From Nannocystis sp. (lineage in GTDB: Bacteria; Myxococcota_A; Polyangia; Nannocystales; Nannocystaceae): DNA of 33,510 nt. The stretch spans positions 1-33,510 of the forward strand of contig JADJRG010000016.1 in assembly GCA_016712315.1 (NCBI GenBank). Direction: 5' to 3'. The notes under the pieces were generated by a model. The model was not told the origin of the DNA and ran no database searches. It saw nothing but the letters and a program-made list of their open reading frames with translations. Positions within the stretch are counted from its first letter, which is position 1. Each line of letters opens with the position of its first letter. The position numbers and the translations under genes were made by a program. Shown piece by piece: positions 1-8,662 of the stretch.

Positions 1-1
1 C

Positions 2-222
2 GCGCTGGCGGATGTTGTCCCGGATAACCTGCAGTTCCGCCTTTACGGCGGTGGAGCTCGCCCTTCCCGTTTCGTATACTCTGCTTCACTGCGTCGCCTT
101 CCTGACCAGGGCTACAGCAATGGCGGCAGGCGGGCGTCTGCCAACGCGTTGGGGGGACTTTTGACCAGCAGCTGGTGGATCGCCTGTCGGCCGATACGGA
201 CAGGAGGGAGCTGAAGAGGTAG
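2..222 (+). CDS. C-terminal end of an unidentified plus-strand protein, 5' end outside the window
   Basis: A reading frame is open from base 2. Near the G6 run at 171-176 it must change frame by one base, after which it runs to TAG at 220-222 and ends in TFDQQLVDRLSADTDRRELKR. The mix of charged and hydrophobic residues in both halves looks like coding sequence rather than a shadow frame, but I recognise no domain. The minus-strand frame over the same bases is less protein-like. The start lies left of the window. Low confidence. Confidence 0.35.
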
Positions 223-451
223 ATTGGTAATGGCCTGGACAGGTGCGGCACAATTGCACTGAAGGGGTCGAAAGAGGAATGGAGGAAACCAAGAGCAGCG
301 AAAGCATGGTGCAGTTCCTTTTGTCAGGTTGTCTGAGGATGAGATGGAGCCGGCGTAGACCTGCTAAACCGACACCAGAGCTCACTCGCACAAGCCAGTC
401 GCGAGCGATGCACGCGTTGTTACGACTTTTGACCTTCGCCAGTGCAGGCAG
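223..451. other. Stretch with no supported gene
   Basis: Between the end of the plus-strand fragment and the minus-strand lipoprotein remnant I see only short open frames on either strand, none with protein-like composition. The GC content is visibly lower than in the rest of the window. No tRNA, terminator or repeat was recognised. Confidence 0.4.
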
Positions 452-708
452 CTAGGTAGCCCTGGACCAACGGGTGACAACGGTCCCCTCAGGGGCACCA
501 CACGCTACATGGATGGATGCAGTCGCCGTCAATGTCGACCGCGTCACCGATACGGCGGGTAGGCTGCGATGTTTATCGGACGCTCCCGGCGTGACTGGAC
601 GGCACTCGTCGGTTTCACAATCCGACCCGTCGCTGCACAGCTCGCCTAGCTCCTTTTTGCAGGCAAAGAGGAGGGAAGCAACGCGAGCAGAAGCGCGACG
701 GTCCTCAT
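452..708 (-). pseudogene. Short Cys-rich lipoprotein, frameshifted or degenerate
   Basis: ATG at 708 opens a hydrophobic signal (MRTVALLLALLP). A one-base frame change then gives a lipobox-like LLFAC followed by KKELGELCSDGSDCETDEC, ending at TAG near 452. A Cys-anchored signal plus a CSDGSDC-type Cys-rich stretch is a common design of myxobacterial surface lipoproteins. After the Cys-rich stretch the frame becomes poor (many Ser/Thr/Ala), so more shifts or real decay are likely. No Shine-Dalgarno sequence is obvious. It probably does not belong to the element to its right. No function can be assigned beyond probable surface lipoprotein. Confidence 0.4.
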
Positions 709-1085
709 GCGGGGAAGAAGTAACGGATGTCCTGAGCGCGATCGCAAGCGCGCAGGCGCAAAGAGCGCCTTGCACTGCCTTTTGCCAGCACGGCGGGCGA
801 GCGCAAGCGCGCCTCCGCCCAGCAGAGCCCGCCAGCAGCTGGGCCTGCGATGTGCCATGGGGAGAAGGCGCCGCTGGCGGAGGCCAGCTCTGCAGAGAAG
901 CTCCGCTTGGGAGCAAGGCCCTCGTAGATGGGCACGGCAGGCGGCAACTCGCGGGGCGGGACGAGTGCCAGGGGGCGATCTGGCGAGGCAGCCGGCGCCG
1001 CCCATGAGAGGTGCTTGTCGCCAGCGCCGCAGCCGCAGGCTGGTCCTTCCAGAGCTTGCCGTCGCCGGTGGGCCCGCCGGGCTCG

Positions 1086-1586
1086 TCAGCGGCGACACAT
1101 CGGCGCGCTGAAGCAGGCATGCGGTCGGGAGTGCTCGAGGAGGATCTTGCGGGCGCTGAGGAGAGCGTCGCGGATCTTGACGTCGCGGAAAGGCGTAAAA
1201 ATCGGGCGCACGTAGGCGGAGACGAGGAGTGGCGCAGGAAGTAACGCTGGCATGGCGCTTCGTCGGAACACTTTTGGATCCGCTCACTGGCGTAGATGGT
1301 GGTAAAGCAGGCTTGGCCGCTGGCGTCGACGTCCATCGCGGGGATCCTGACGCAGCCGAGCACCTGGCGGCACGGAACCAAGGACGCGAGCGCCATCGCC
1401 GCGCACACCGGCGCTGAGCAGGCTGTAGCCATTGTCATAGGAGGCAGCGCCAGGCTCCAAATCACACAGCCAGGTCGCGCTGCGGCGAGAACTGACAATC
1501 GTCGGAGAGTACGCGGCTCTTGCCAGGTTGTCATTCAGGTCCTTCCGCGTTGTCGAGCAAGAGTAGCGGCGGCCCGCCGTCCACAA
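1086..1586 (-). pseudogene. Fragmentary coding region of unknown function, several frame changes
   Basis: Pieces in three minus-strand frames read like parts of one protein: a segment with YDNGYSLLSAG (about 1400-1440), a Cys-containing stretch with VDASGQACFTTIYASERI and QKCSDEAPCQRYF (about 1240-1350), and a helical piece FRDVKIRDALLSARKILLEH (about 1130-1200) ending at a stop near 1086. No single frame carries them all, so at least two one-base shifts are needed. Repeated Cys residues suggest an exported protein like the lipoprotein remnant downstream. I do not recognise the family. Confidence 0.25.
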
Positions 1587-1587
1587 G

Positions 1588-2031
1588 TCACGCTACCGCT
1601 CGTGGGCGCGGCGATGTGGATCTTGTAGAGAGGTCCGGGCTCGCGTCGACCCCTGTTGCCCATGCCCAGGCGACCGCGGCGGGCGGCCGGCGTGTTGGCA
1701 AGAGTACCACGTCGGTCACCATCTGAGGACGATGGGCCGGGATCCGACGCTCCAGTTCTTGAGGCTCTGGTAGTCCCTTCGCGACCTGCGACGCTCGCGA
1801 TCTGGTCGAGGCCAGGGATGAAGCCGATACCGCCGCTGGCCGTGAAGACCTTGCGGATCGGCCGAAGTCATCGACCACCAATCCAATCGCGTCCAGGGGC
1901 GAAGCACACAGCCGCCACCGTTGCGTTGGACACCTACCCTCATCCGGTCGAAGCGCGGCGAGAAGATCAGCGTCCAGGATGGACCCTCCATCAACGGGCG
2001 GAGGACCGGTCGACGTACCAGGCGTCGTCAA
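1588..2031 (-). pseudogene. Unidentified gene at the distal end of the cluster, frameshifted
   Basis: A TTG codon at 2031 overlaps the stop of the preceding gene (TTGA), the same coupling style used across the cluster, and opens a frame reading GGSILDADLLAALRPDEG. A plausible continuation needs frame changes: LDAIGLVVDDFG, then a piece with VFTASGGIGFIPGLDQIAS (about 1790-1840), then a stretch with PEPQELERRIPAHRPQMVTD. The pieces are protein-like but no domain is recognised. It may be the last gene of the cluster or the first gene outside it. Confidence 0.3.
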
Positions 2032-2605
2032 GGTGTCAGGCTCTTGGAGGGGGGGCTTGGCGTAGGCGAGGGCTTCTGGCGTTCGGCGTCGTCTTCTTTG
2101 ATGAGGCGGCGTTGTTTGATGAGCTGGATGATCTCCTCGCGAACCCGATGACGGCGGCGGCGATCTTGCCGACGGGGCCGATGGCGCCGAGGGCCTTCAT
2201 GCCGACGGCGAAGCTGGCTTCCGATGAGGAAGGCTTGGACGTCGGCGTCGCTGGCGCGGAGGAATTGCAAAATGCTTCACGACGTCGACGAGGCCGTCGG
2301 CGAGGTTGCTCGAGAGGCCGTTGCCGGGGAGAGGACGAGCTGGCCGCCGACGCGTGAGGCGGCGACGCGGGCGTGCATGAGCACCTGGTGCCGAGGTGGA
2401 TGTCTTGGAGGCCGGCGCTGTGGAGCACGCCGTTGGGGTTGGCGTCGGCGAGCAGGGTGTCGATGGCGGTGATCGATTTGGGAGGATCGGCGAGGGCCTC
2501 AACGACGAGGCGGTGAGGCGGTAGCCGGCTTTGGAAGAGCTGGGTGAGGAAATCTCGGGCGCCGAAGATCTCTTTGTAACGCTGGCTACCTACCTCGATG
2601 ATCAT
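2028..2605 (-). CDS. Small protein with one hydrophobic segment, frameshifted
   Basis: ATG at 2605 follows the TAA of the upstream gene by 11 bases. The N-terminal part (MIIEVGSQRYKEIFGARDFL to about GLQDIHLGT) is clean. Downstream, the best protein is stitched from all three frames: LMHARVAASRVGGQLVLSP, LSSNLADGLVDVVKHF, FLRASDADVQAFLIGS, then a hydrophobic stretch GMKALGAIGPVGKIAAAVIG and a charged tail EEIIQLIKQRRLIKEDD, ending at TGA at 2028. That gives about 190 residues with one likely membrane segment about two thirds along. Four or more shifts in under 600 bases is the worst density in the cluster. No family is recognised. Confidence 0.45.
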
Positions 2606-2616
2606 GGTGTGCGGCC

Positions 2617-3216
2617 TTAGCTGTTGAGGTATCGGACTTCGCGCAGGAGGACGCGCGAGTAGCGGGTGTGATGTGGAGTCGCCGAGCACGAGCCAGAGGG
2701 GCATGGTGAGATCGGCGGAGGCCGTTGTCGGCGGGGAAGGCTTGGGCGAGCTTGGCGTCGGGGTAGGTGGCGAGATGTCGCCGACGTGGAAGACCTTGTT
2801 GTGCCAGCCGGCGCCGAGATCGACGGCGGGGTGACTCCGGCGAGCTCGTTGACGATCTTGAGCTTGCTAAGCGCCTACCCAGGAGAGCAGGTACTCGTGA
2901 TCGGTGGGGTCGGCCTGGGCGACGTCGACGAGCAGGTTGAGGGCGGGGTTGGGATCGCGATCGAAGACGCCGATCTTAGAGTGGGTGCCGTCGCCGTTGA
3001 TGTCGATGAGAATGTTGATGTACGGACGATTGAGGATGTAGGCGTTGCCTGCGGTGCGCAGGGCGTAGCGGACGCTGAGCGCGGTGAGTTGGGCGAGGGG
3101 GAGGCCGAGGAGCATGGGGCGTCGGTGCCGAGCATGGCCTTGTTGCCGGTGCCGATGCCGTGGAAGCCCTTGTTGCCGATGACGTTGGAGTTGCCGGTGA
3201 TGGCGTGCGTCCACAT
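2617..3216 (-). CDS. Beta-rich protein with N-terminal GN repeats, possible spike or surface protein
   Basis: ATG at 3216 starts MWTHAITGNSNVIGNKGF and then GTGNKAML: a run of I/V-x-GN units like those in parallel beta-helix or YadA-head-like surface proteins. After a frame change the chain continues with LSVRYALRTAGNAYILNRPY and NILIDINGDGTHSKIGVFD (beta-strand-like), LLSWVGALSKLKIVNELAG, DLGAGWHNKVFHVGDIS and a C-terminus RVLLREVRYLNS before TAA at 2619-2617. At least four one-base shifts are needed, and the product would be about 200 aa. Direct evidence stops at the motif pattern. The spike role is inference from this pattern and from the neighbouring beta-rich gene. Confidence 0.45.
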
Positions 3217-3244
3217 GAGGTAGCCGGCTTCGTGGCGATCGGCG

Positions 3245-4148
3245 CTAAGCGGCGTTGACGGAGTAGTCGCTAAAGGTGGCCCAGGGGATCGCGCCTGCGG
3301 GCTGGGTCGGCGGGGGCGTTGTGGGGGCGCTGGCGGTGGCGAGGAGCTGGGCCTCGGTGATGGGGAGCAGCTCGTGTTCGGCGATGACGGTGGGGCAGCC
3401 GACGCGCACGGGCGGGCTGAGCACGGCGAGGAGATCGTCGTGGCTGACGCGGCGCGGGGTGGACCACTGGCCGGGGAGGAGCTGTTCGAGGGCGGCGTCG
3501 CCGGTGAGGCGGTTGGCGGGGCCGGAAAAATAGGCGCCGTCGCAGCCGGAAGACGCGGACGCGCCAGTAGTAGCCGGCGTAGCGCGACTGGCGGGGATCG
3601 AGGGCTTCGAGCGGGAGGGCTCCGGCGGGGCGTTGGATGTGGCCTCTAGGACATGTGAAGCGGTGGACCAGAGGAGATTGATGTTCATGACGCCGGTGGC
3701 GGTGAAGCCGGCGTTACGGGTGAGGCGGGCGCGGATGACGTGCGCAGCGGCGCTGTCGAGGCGGGCGGTTTGGTCGGCTTCGGAGAGCTCGTTGACGACG
3801 AGCAGGAGGACGGTGGGGGCCTCGGTGATGAAGCCGAGCTCCTCTCCGGGGGCGAGGGGTGGTGGTTTGGGATGCGGCGAGGCGGTGCTCGCTGCGGATG
3901 GCGGCGCCGAGGTAGACGCGGAGCACGTCGCGGGGGTTGTCGGTGGAGGCGGTGACGGTGATGGAGGTGTGGGCGCCGCTTGAGAAAATGCCAAAGACGT
4001 CGCTGGTGAGGCGGCTTCCGGTTGGGATGGTGGCGCTGTAGAGGCGGCCGGCGGTGGTGGTTTGCAGGGTTTCGCGGGTGAGAGGGATGAGGCCCGATCC
4101 GTTGAGCGGGGCGGTGGCGGTGAGGCGGATGGTGGTTGGTTCGGCCAT
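3245..4148 (-). CDS. Beta-rich protein paralogous to the 24453-25322 product; capsid-like candidate, frameshifted
   Basis: ATG at 4148 has a good Shine-Dalgarno (CCGGAGACATC then ATG). The first frame gives MAEPTTIRLTATAPLNG, LIPLTRETL, a GRLYSATIPTGSRLTSDVFG segment and FSSGAHTSITVTASTDNPRD. After a shift the other frame gives LAPGEELGFITEAPTV, VVNELSEADQTARLD, VSHDDLLAVLSPPVRVG and ends at TAG 3247-3245. The upstream gene at 24453-25322 has the same order of landmarks: EPITFRL, GRVYELDL, FFGVFS, ASSNWNPQN, PGDTLAI, VVTELAESE, VSHDDLLGLWSPAPVGS. The two are therefore diverged copies of one family, about 290-300 aa, predicted mostly beta. I do not recognise the family. A coat-protein role is inference from size, duplication and neighbours. 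Confidence 0.55.
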
Positions 4149-4212
4149 GATGTCTCCGGGGTCAGGTTGGTTTTTGTTTCGGGCGGTGAAGGCGGCGAAG
4201 GCGGCCTGGCGC

Positions 4213-5352
4213 CTACGCGGTGATGGTTGGAGGAGGTTCCAGTCCGGGGCGGCGGCGGCGGGGCCGGCTTCCCAGCGGATCTTTCGCCAGGGAGGGCGAC
4301 GCGGGTGCGTGCGCCGCCGGCCTGGGCGTGGCGGCTGAGCGCGACGGGGCGTAAACCCCTGGCGACGAGGGCGCGGTAGATGGCGCCGTCTTCGGAGCTG
4401 AGCTGGTAGGTGATGAGGCGGCAGCCGGGGGCGCCTCGGCCGCTGGTGGGCAGGAGGTCGATGAGGTGGGCGACGAGGGCGGAGGCGGCGTTTACGGGGA
4501 CGTCGCGGCCGCGGCGGTCGAAGCGGCGAAGGCCGGCGCGGCTGGCGACGCGGGTGATCTCGAGGGTGCCCTCGGGCGGGCAATCGCTGGTCCGGCTCCA
4601 TCGGCCGGTGGGAGCGCCCGCGAGCGCGACGGCGGCGATCTGGCCGCGCCAGCGAGCTGCGAGGGCGTGGACGATGCCGCGAGGTTGCACCGGGCAGGTG
4701 GCGGTGGTGCTGGGCGACGAAGTCGCACGCTTGATCGGGGGTGATGGTGTGGATCTCGAGCGTGGGGGCGTGGCCGTCGCGCAGGGCGGCGACGAGCTCT
4801 TCGAGCAGGGAGTCTTCGTCGCGCAGGGCGCCGCTGAGATCGATGACGGCCTCGATCAGCCGCTCGGCGTCTTCGAGGGGCCAGTGCGGGAGGAGGGCTT
4901 CGTGGATCGTGGCAGCGGCTTCTTGTTCGTCGAGCAGGGACCACTCGGGATCGGTGACGTAGGCGCGCACGGCCTCGAGGAGGGGCGCGGGCTTCGTCGC
5001 GGAGGGCGAGGTCGTGGACACGCGGCAGGCCGGGCGTGCGCTGCCACCACGGGGTGGCGCTTCCCTGCCTGCTTGCGCATCGTGTCTTCGATGAGGTCGA
5101 TGAGGCGCGCGCGTTGAGACGCGATCACGCGATCGACTCGCTCGGGCGAGTAGCGCGCGGCCGCCCACGGTCGCCAGGCGGCGGCGGCGGCGTCGAAGAT
5201 CGCGGCTGGGGTGCGCGAGGGCGGCATGACGCGGGCTAGTTGGCGGCGGTGGCGGGCGAGGGCGACGCGCTCGGCCGGCGATGCCGCGGGGGTTGGGCGA
5301 CGAGGGTGGTGTTGCCGGTGCCGCCCTTAAAATTGTGGAAGGTGATGATCAT
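4213..5352 (-). CDS. GNAT-like acyltransferase of the XF1762 type, with a P-loop-like N-terminus, frameshifted
   Basis: ATG at 5352 overlaps the upstream stop (ATGA). The N-terminus MIITFHNFKGGTGNTTLVAQ looks like a ParA Walker A motif with the essential Lys replaced by Asn. The frame then shifts to a helical region (AERVALARHRRQLARV, YSPERVDRVIASQRARLIDL, LEDAERLIEAVIDLSGAL). The C-terminal part carries the pattern known from XF1762-family phage and mobile-element proteins: TPDQACDFVAQHHRHLP, then EGTLEITRVASRA, NAASALVAHLIDLLP, CRLITYQLSSEDGAIYRALV and a terminal KIRWEAG. These resemble the family's HHRH, TLEVTRL, NA-S-LY, TYT-E-GASL and RW positions. At least three shifts are needed, and the stop (about 4213) is uncertain because one frame reads on into the next gene. 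The acyl acceptor is unknown. Confidence 0.55.
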
Positions 5353-5958
5353 GGTTCTCTTTCTCTTTCTTCTTTGTTGGGCCAGAAGGCGGTGGCGAGG
5401 GTGAGGCCGAGGGCCGTGGCGATGAGGAGCCGCTCCTCACGGTCGACGGACTTCATGTGGACGGTTTGCTCGGAGCCGTGGTTGACGACCCGGCCCCGCC
5501 AGCGCGCCCGGGTAGAGGCGGGCGGTGAGGGTCCAGGGCTGGACGGAGACGATAAAGACGTTCTCGGCGACGCCTGCGATCCTCGAGATCTCGCCGAGCG
5601 CGGCGTGCAGGTCGTCGACGTATTCGAGGACGCAGGAGACGAAGACGACGGCGGAGTCGTCGTCGACGCCGTGGATCGGGCCGTGGGTGATGTCGGCGAC
5701 GATGGTGACTGGACAGGCGGGGCAGCCGTTCTTGTCTATACACACGTCGCCGCAGCCGTAGGCGCGGTGGATCCGGGTGTGGGCTCCGGCGTCGGGGTCG
5801 CCGATGACGACGAGGCGGCGGCCGGTGGCCTTGGCGCGCTCGATGGCGGCGTCGAAGGCGAGCTCACGCTCGCGGTGACGGGTGAGCGCTGCGATGCCCT
5901 CGACGATGGTCGCGGCGCCAAGAGCGAAGCGCGCGAAGAGTTTGGGCGAGAGGGACAT
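5349..5958 (-). CDS. Membrane-anchored SAM-dependent methyltransferase-like protein
   Basis: ATG at 5958 lies 6 bases after the preceding stop, with AGGAAGTGAG just upstream. Residues 1-25 are hydrophobic (LFARFALGAATIVEGIAAL). The core reads RRLVVIGDPDAG, then AYGCGDVCIDKNGCPACPV, TIVADITHGPIHGV and SAVVFVSCVLEYVDDLHAAL, which matches the layout of class I methyltransferases (nucleotide-binding turn, acidic residue after strand 2, then a VLEYV-type strand 4). Unlike classical motif I there is no clean GxGxG. Near 5492-5505 the frame must shift by one base, giving a C-terminus with NHGSEQTVHMKSVDREERLL and a second hydrophobic segment IATALGLTLATAFW. The stop TGA (5351-5349) overlaps the next ATG. 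About 202 aa. The substrate is unknown. Confidence 0.6.
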
Positions 5959-5964
5959 GGCGGC

Positions 5965-6608
5965 TCACTTCCTGGTGATCCGGTACGCGAAGGCGCCGAC
6001 GAGGGTGGCGCTGCTGAGGGCGACGCCGACCTTGAGCCAGGGGAATGGTTTGGGAGGCGGGGGGGCGTTGAGCGCGTCGGTGGCGCTCTCGACGGCGCCG
6101 CCGAGGGCCTCTTCGGCGGCCTCGAAGGCGGCGCCTACGCCCAGGAGGATCTCCGCGCCGAGCTCGCCGTGGGTTTGACGGAGCTGGTGCTCCCAGCCGC
6201 GGAGCTCGTCCGCGGGCGGGTTGTCGGGGTCGTAGTCGCCGATGAGTTGGGAGATCGGGGCGGCCCACCAGTCTTTGGGGGTCTGCGCGGTGGGGTAGGC
6301 GTCGAATAAGTCGCGGAAGAGCGGGAGGGCTTCGGCCTGGGCCTGGCAAAGCTCGTGATCCTTGGCGCCTGAGCGCATGCAAATGTCATAGGTTCGGCGG
6401 CGTTCGGCGGCGGCGCCGGGGAGCCTCATGCCCTCGAGGAAGCGGCGGCGGCCCCCTTCCCCGGCGTAGCGGAAGAGGTCGATGAGCCGCTGCCACGCTT
6501 GCTCGCGCAGGGGCTCCTTGTCGGCGGCGGCTCGGAGCTTCGTGGCGAAGGCGGCGGTCTCTAAAAAAGATCGTTGCGGAGCTTGTCGATGTTGTGGGCG
6601 CTGTTCAT
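5965..6608 (-). CDS. C-terminally anchored membrane protein of unknown function
   Basis: ATG at 6608 overlaps the upstream stop (ATGA) and reads MNSAHNIDKLRNDLF, then meets TAG just after a T6 run in the mRNA (6563-6568). Adding one T joins it to ETAAFATKLRAAADKEPLRE, WQRLIDLFRYAGEGGRRRFL and the long downstream frame, for 214 aa in all. The middle has two Cys (YDICMRSGAKDHELCQAQ), a DWW motif and acidic helices. The C-terminus is a proline patch (APPPPKPFPW) followed by one membrane segment, KVGVALSSATLVGAFAYRIT. This is a tail-anchor-like layout shared with several neighbours. No family is recognised. Confidence 0.6.
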
Positions 6609-8018
6609 GGGTTCGCCGATTCGAGGACTTTTATAAGAGTGCGGATCTCGTGGAACTGCTCGCGGGCGCTGCTGCGCAGACTCGGAGAGGTCGCTTTCAT
6701 GACGGCGAGGCCGCCGCGTAAGACCTGGAGCCCGCTGGAGGTCTGGCCATCCTCGTGCAAGCTGCTGGCGAGCAGGCGGCACGCGACGATGACGTCGTAG
6801 AAACGCTCCGGCGATTGGCCGAGTTGAAACACCCTCGTGGCGATCTTGTGGGCTTCGCGGGCCCGCTCGACCCGCTCCGCGGTCGGTGAGCCGTTCACGG
6901 TGAGGAGTTGGACCGTGGCCCGTAGACAGCCGGACAAGACGGATCCCGCCCACAGGGTCCGGTGTGTGCCGTCCCAATGGGTCCGGGCGGTTTTTATAAG
7001 ATGCTCCAGTTGCTCCGCTTTGCCGCTCGCGGTGGCTTGCTGGATCTGCTGCTGGGTAAGCTCGGTCTCGAGCGGGTGCGTGAGAGCGGGCGGGGGCTCG
7101 GATAACTCGACGAGGGCGGCGTCCGCGGGCTGGACCTGCTCGGTGAGAACCGGCGCGGGAGCAGGCTCGGCAGGCTCCTCGACCGTGGCGGGCTCGGCAG
7201 GCTCGACCGTGGCGGGCTCGGCGGGCTCGACGGTAGCGGTCTCAGCAGGCTCTACGGTAGCGGGCTCGGCGGCGGGCGCGGCGGGAGCGAGCTCGACGGA
7301 AGCGGGCTCGGCAACGGGCGCGGGCTCGGGCTCGGCGGCAGCGGGCTCGACGGGGATGGGCGCGAGATCGATCGCGGGAGCTGGATTGGTCGGCGAGAAG
7401 CCGAGGAGGGCGCAAAACTCATTGTTGAGGTCGGCTCCGTCGCGAGGAGCTGTGGGAGTGTTCGCGGGTTCGTCGTCGGCGTCGACGGGGGAGCGGCCGA
7501 AGAGCACCATGAACTCGTCGTCGGGTGCGGTTTCGGCGGTGGGCGGGGTCTTCGCGGTGGGGGGTGGGATTGTCGCTCGCTTCGATGCGAGGTGGTTCGG
7601 GCGGCGACGCCGCGGGGGGTGCGGCCGGGGCGGTTGCCTGCGGCTGGGCTGGTTTGGGCGGTGTGGGTTCGGGTGGCGGCAGCGCCTCGAGGCGGGCGAG
7701 CTCGATGTTCTGCTCGGCGACTTTGCGGCGCAGTGTCGCGGTGTGAAGGAGGATCTGGTTCCTTACGGCCTCCCTTTCGAGCTTGGCGAGCTCGGCCTGC
7801 TCTTCCTTTGAGAGGTAGTGCGCGGGGTCGATTTCGGGCTCTGGTTCGTCCGGATCCGAGTCGTCCCACGAGCTCAGATCCTCGAACCCATCCTCGCATC
7901 GGAGCAGGCTGGTGAGGAGCGGCTTTAAAATCGCGCGGTTGTTCGCGCAATAACCATTGGCTCTCTCGATCACCCGCTCGCTCAGGATCGCGAGATCGTT
8001 GACGGTGTTAAACTTCAT
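6605..8018 (-). CDS. Coiled-coil protein with Pro/Ala/Glu repeat linker and helical C-terminal domain
   Basis: ATG at 8018 sits behind a very strong Shine-Dalgarno (GGAGGGAG). The N-terminal half has a helical start, an acidic stretch (SSWDDSDPDEPEPEIDP) and a charged helix (SKEEQAELAKLEREAVRN, KVAEQNIELARLEAL). A one-base shift at the C6 run near 7558-7563 joins it to EFMVLFGRSPVDADDEP and a long low-complexity linker with repeats of EPAEPATV. The C-terminal about 160 residues are helical (AEQLEHLIKTARTHWDG, AEERV-like and EQFHEIRTLIKVLES pieces), perhaps TPR-like. About 470 aa in total. It has no membrane segment, so it may bridge membrane-anchored neighbours. That role is inference. Confidence 0.6.
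7163..7262. repeat. Tandem imperfect repeats coding for Glu-Pro-Ala/Val linker
   Basis: Imperfect units of the type GGCTCGACCGTGGCGGGCTC follow one another and code, on the minus strand, for repeated EPAEPATV in the linker of the 6605-8018 protein. They are coding, short and in-frame, so they are not a CRISPR array or iterons. Confidence 0.6.
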
Positions 8019-8196
8019 CTCCCTCCCTCCTCTCCATAAACTTGTAGGTCATATAAACGCCCGCGGCGTATCCGGTGACGCCTGCGCCGAGGGCGACGAC
8101 CGCGAAGGTGAGGCGCTGCGCGCGGATACATGCGTCTCGCTCTCGTGTGATCGAGTCCTCGAGGGCGCGGTTGATTTCGTCTTCTCGGGTCTGCAA
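8008..8196 (-). CDS. Small one-pass membrane protein
   Basis: The likely start is TTG at 8196, with GGAG six bases upstream, right after the preceding stop at 8210. An ATG at 8241 in the same frame would overlap that gene and is less attractive. The product (about 62 aa) has a charged helix (TREDEINRALEDSITRERDA) followed by one membrane segment, FAVVALGAGVTGYAAGVYM, and a short basic/acidic tail (KFMERREGDEV). The end overlaps the start of the next gene by 11 bases. No family is recognised. Confidence 0.6.
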   Translation of the reverse strand: MQTREDEINRALEDSITRERDACIRAQRLTFAVVALGAGVTGYAAGVYMTYKFMERREGDEV

Positions 8197-8209
8197 GGTG
8201 GGCTCCGAT

Positions 8210-8662
8210 CTACGCGAGGATCTGGCGGCCGATGAGGTCATGTTTGGCCATGAAGAGGACGCGTTCGCGGGCGAGCTCGTCGTTCTTGCGGCGTGAGAGG
8301 CCCTGGGCGAGCTCCCGCGCGGCGTCGATGGCGTCTCCGTCGGTGGCGTTGGCGTCTGTCTCCGGGTGGCGGAGCCGGTAGAGGCGCTCGGGGCGACGCT
8401 GCAACGCGTCGGGCGCGGGCTCGTAGGTGAGCGTGTAGGCTTGAAGGTTGATCTGGGACCAGCGCGGCCCTTGGATGATCCTTGAGTCGTTCTCTTCGGT
8501 GAGTAGATCGATGACGGGCTGGTCGATGTAGATCTGCTCGTTCATGGTGTACATCGATCCCCGGGGGCGGGTTCGGGGGAGCAGGCGGGCGCTGAGTAGA
8601 CCGAGGCTGAGGCCGGTCAGCGCCGAAAAGGCGCCGACGAGGGCGGTGTGGGCGCGGCTCAT
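8210..8662 (-). CDS. N-terminally anchored membrane protein of unknown function
   Basis: ATG at 8662 overlaps the stop of the M23 peptidase gene (ATGA). The protein (150 aa, unbroken) starts with a membrane segment, ALVGAFSALTGLSLGLLSA, then a basic patch (LLPRTRPRG). A soluble domain follows with IYIDQPVIDLLTEENDSRII, YTLTYEPAPDALQRRPERLY and a helical end (AARELAQGLSRRKNDELAR). With the basic residues after the membrane segment, the start probably lies outside the cytoplasm and the body inside. The function is unknown. Confidence 0.6.
   Translation of the reverse strand: MSRAHTALVGAFSALTGLSLGLLSARLLPRTRPRGSMYTMNEQIYIDQPVIDLLTEENDSRIIQGPRWSQINLQAYTLTYEPAPDALQRRPERLYRLRHPETDANATDGDAIDAARELAQGLSRRKNDELARERVLFMAKHDLIGRQILA

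Noticed and set aside
5293..5352. Packaging or ParA ATPase suggested by KGGTGNTT
   Set aside because: The Walker A Lys is Asn, and no Walker B or other ATPase motif follows; the downstream protein is of another family.
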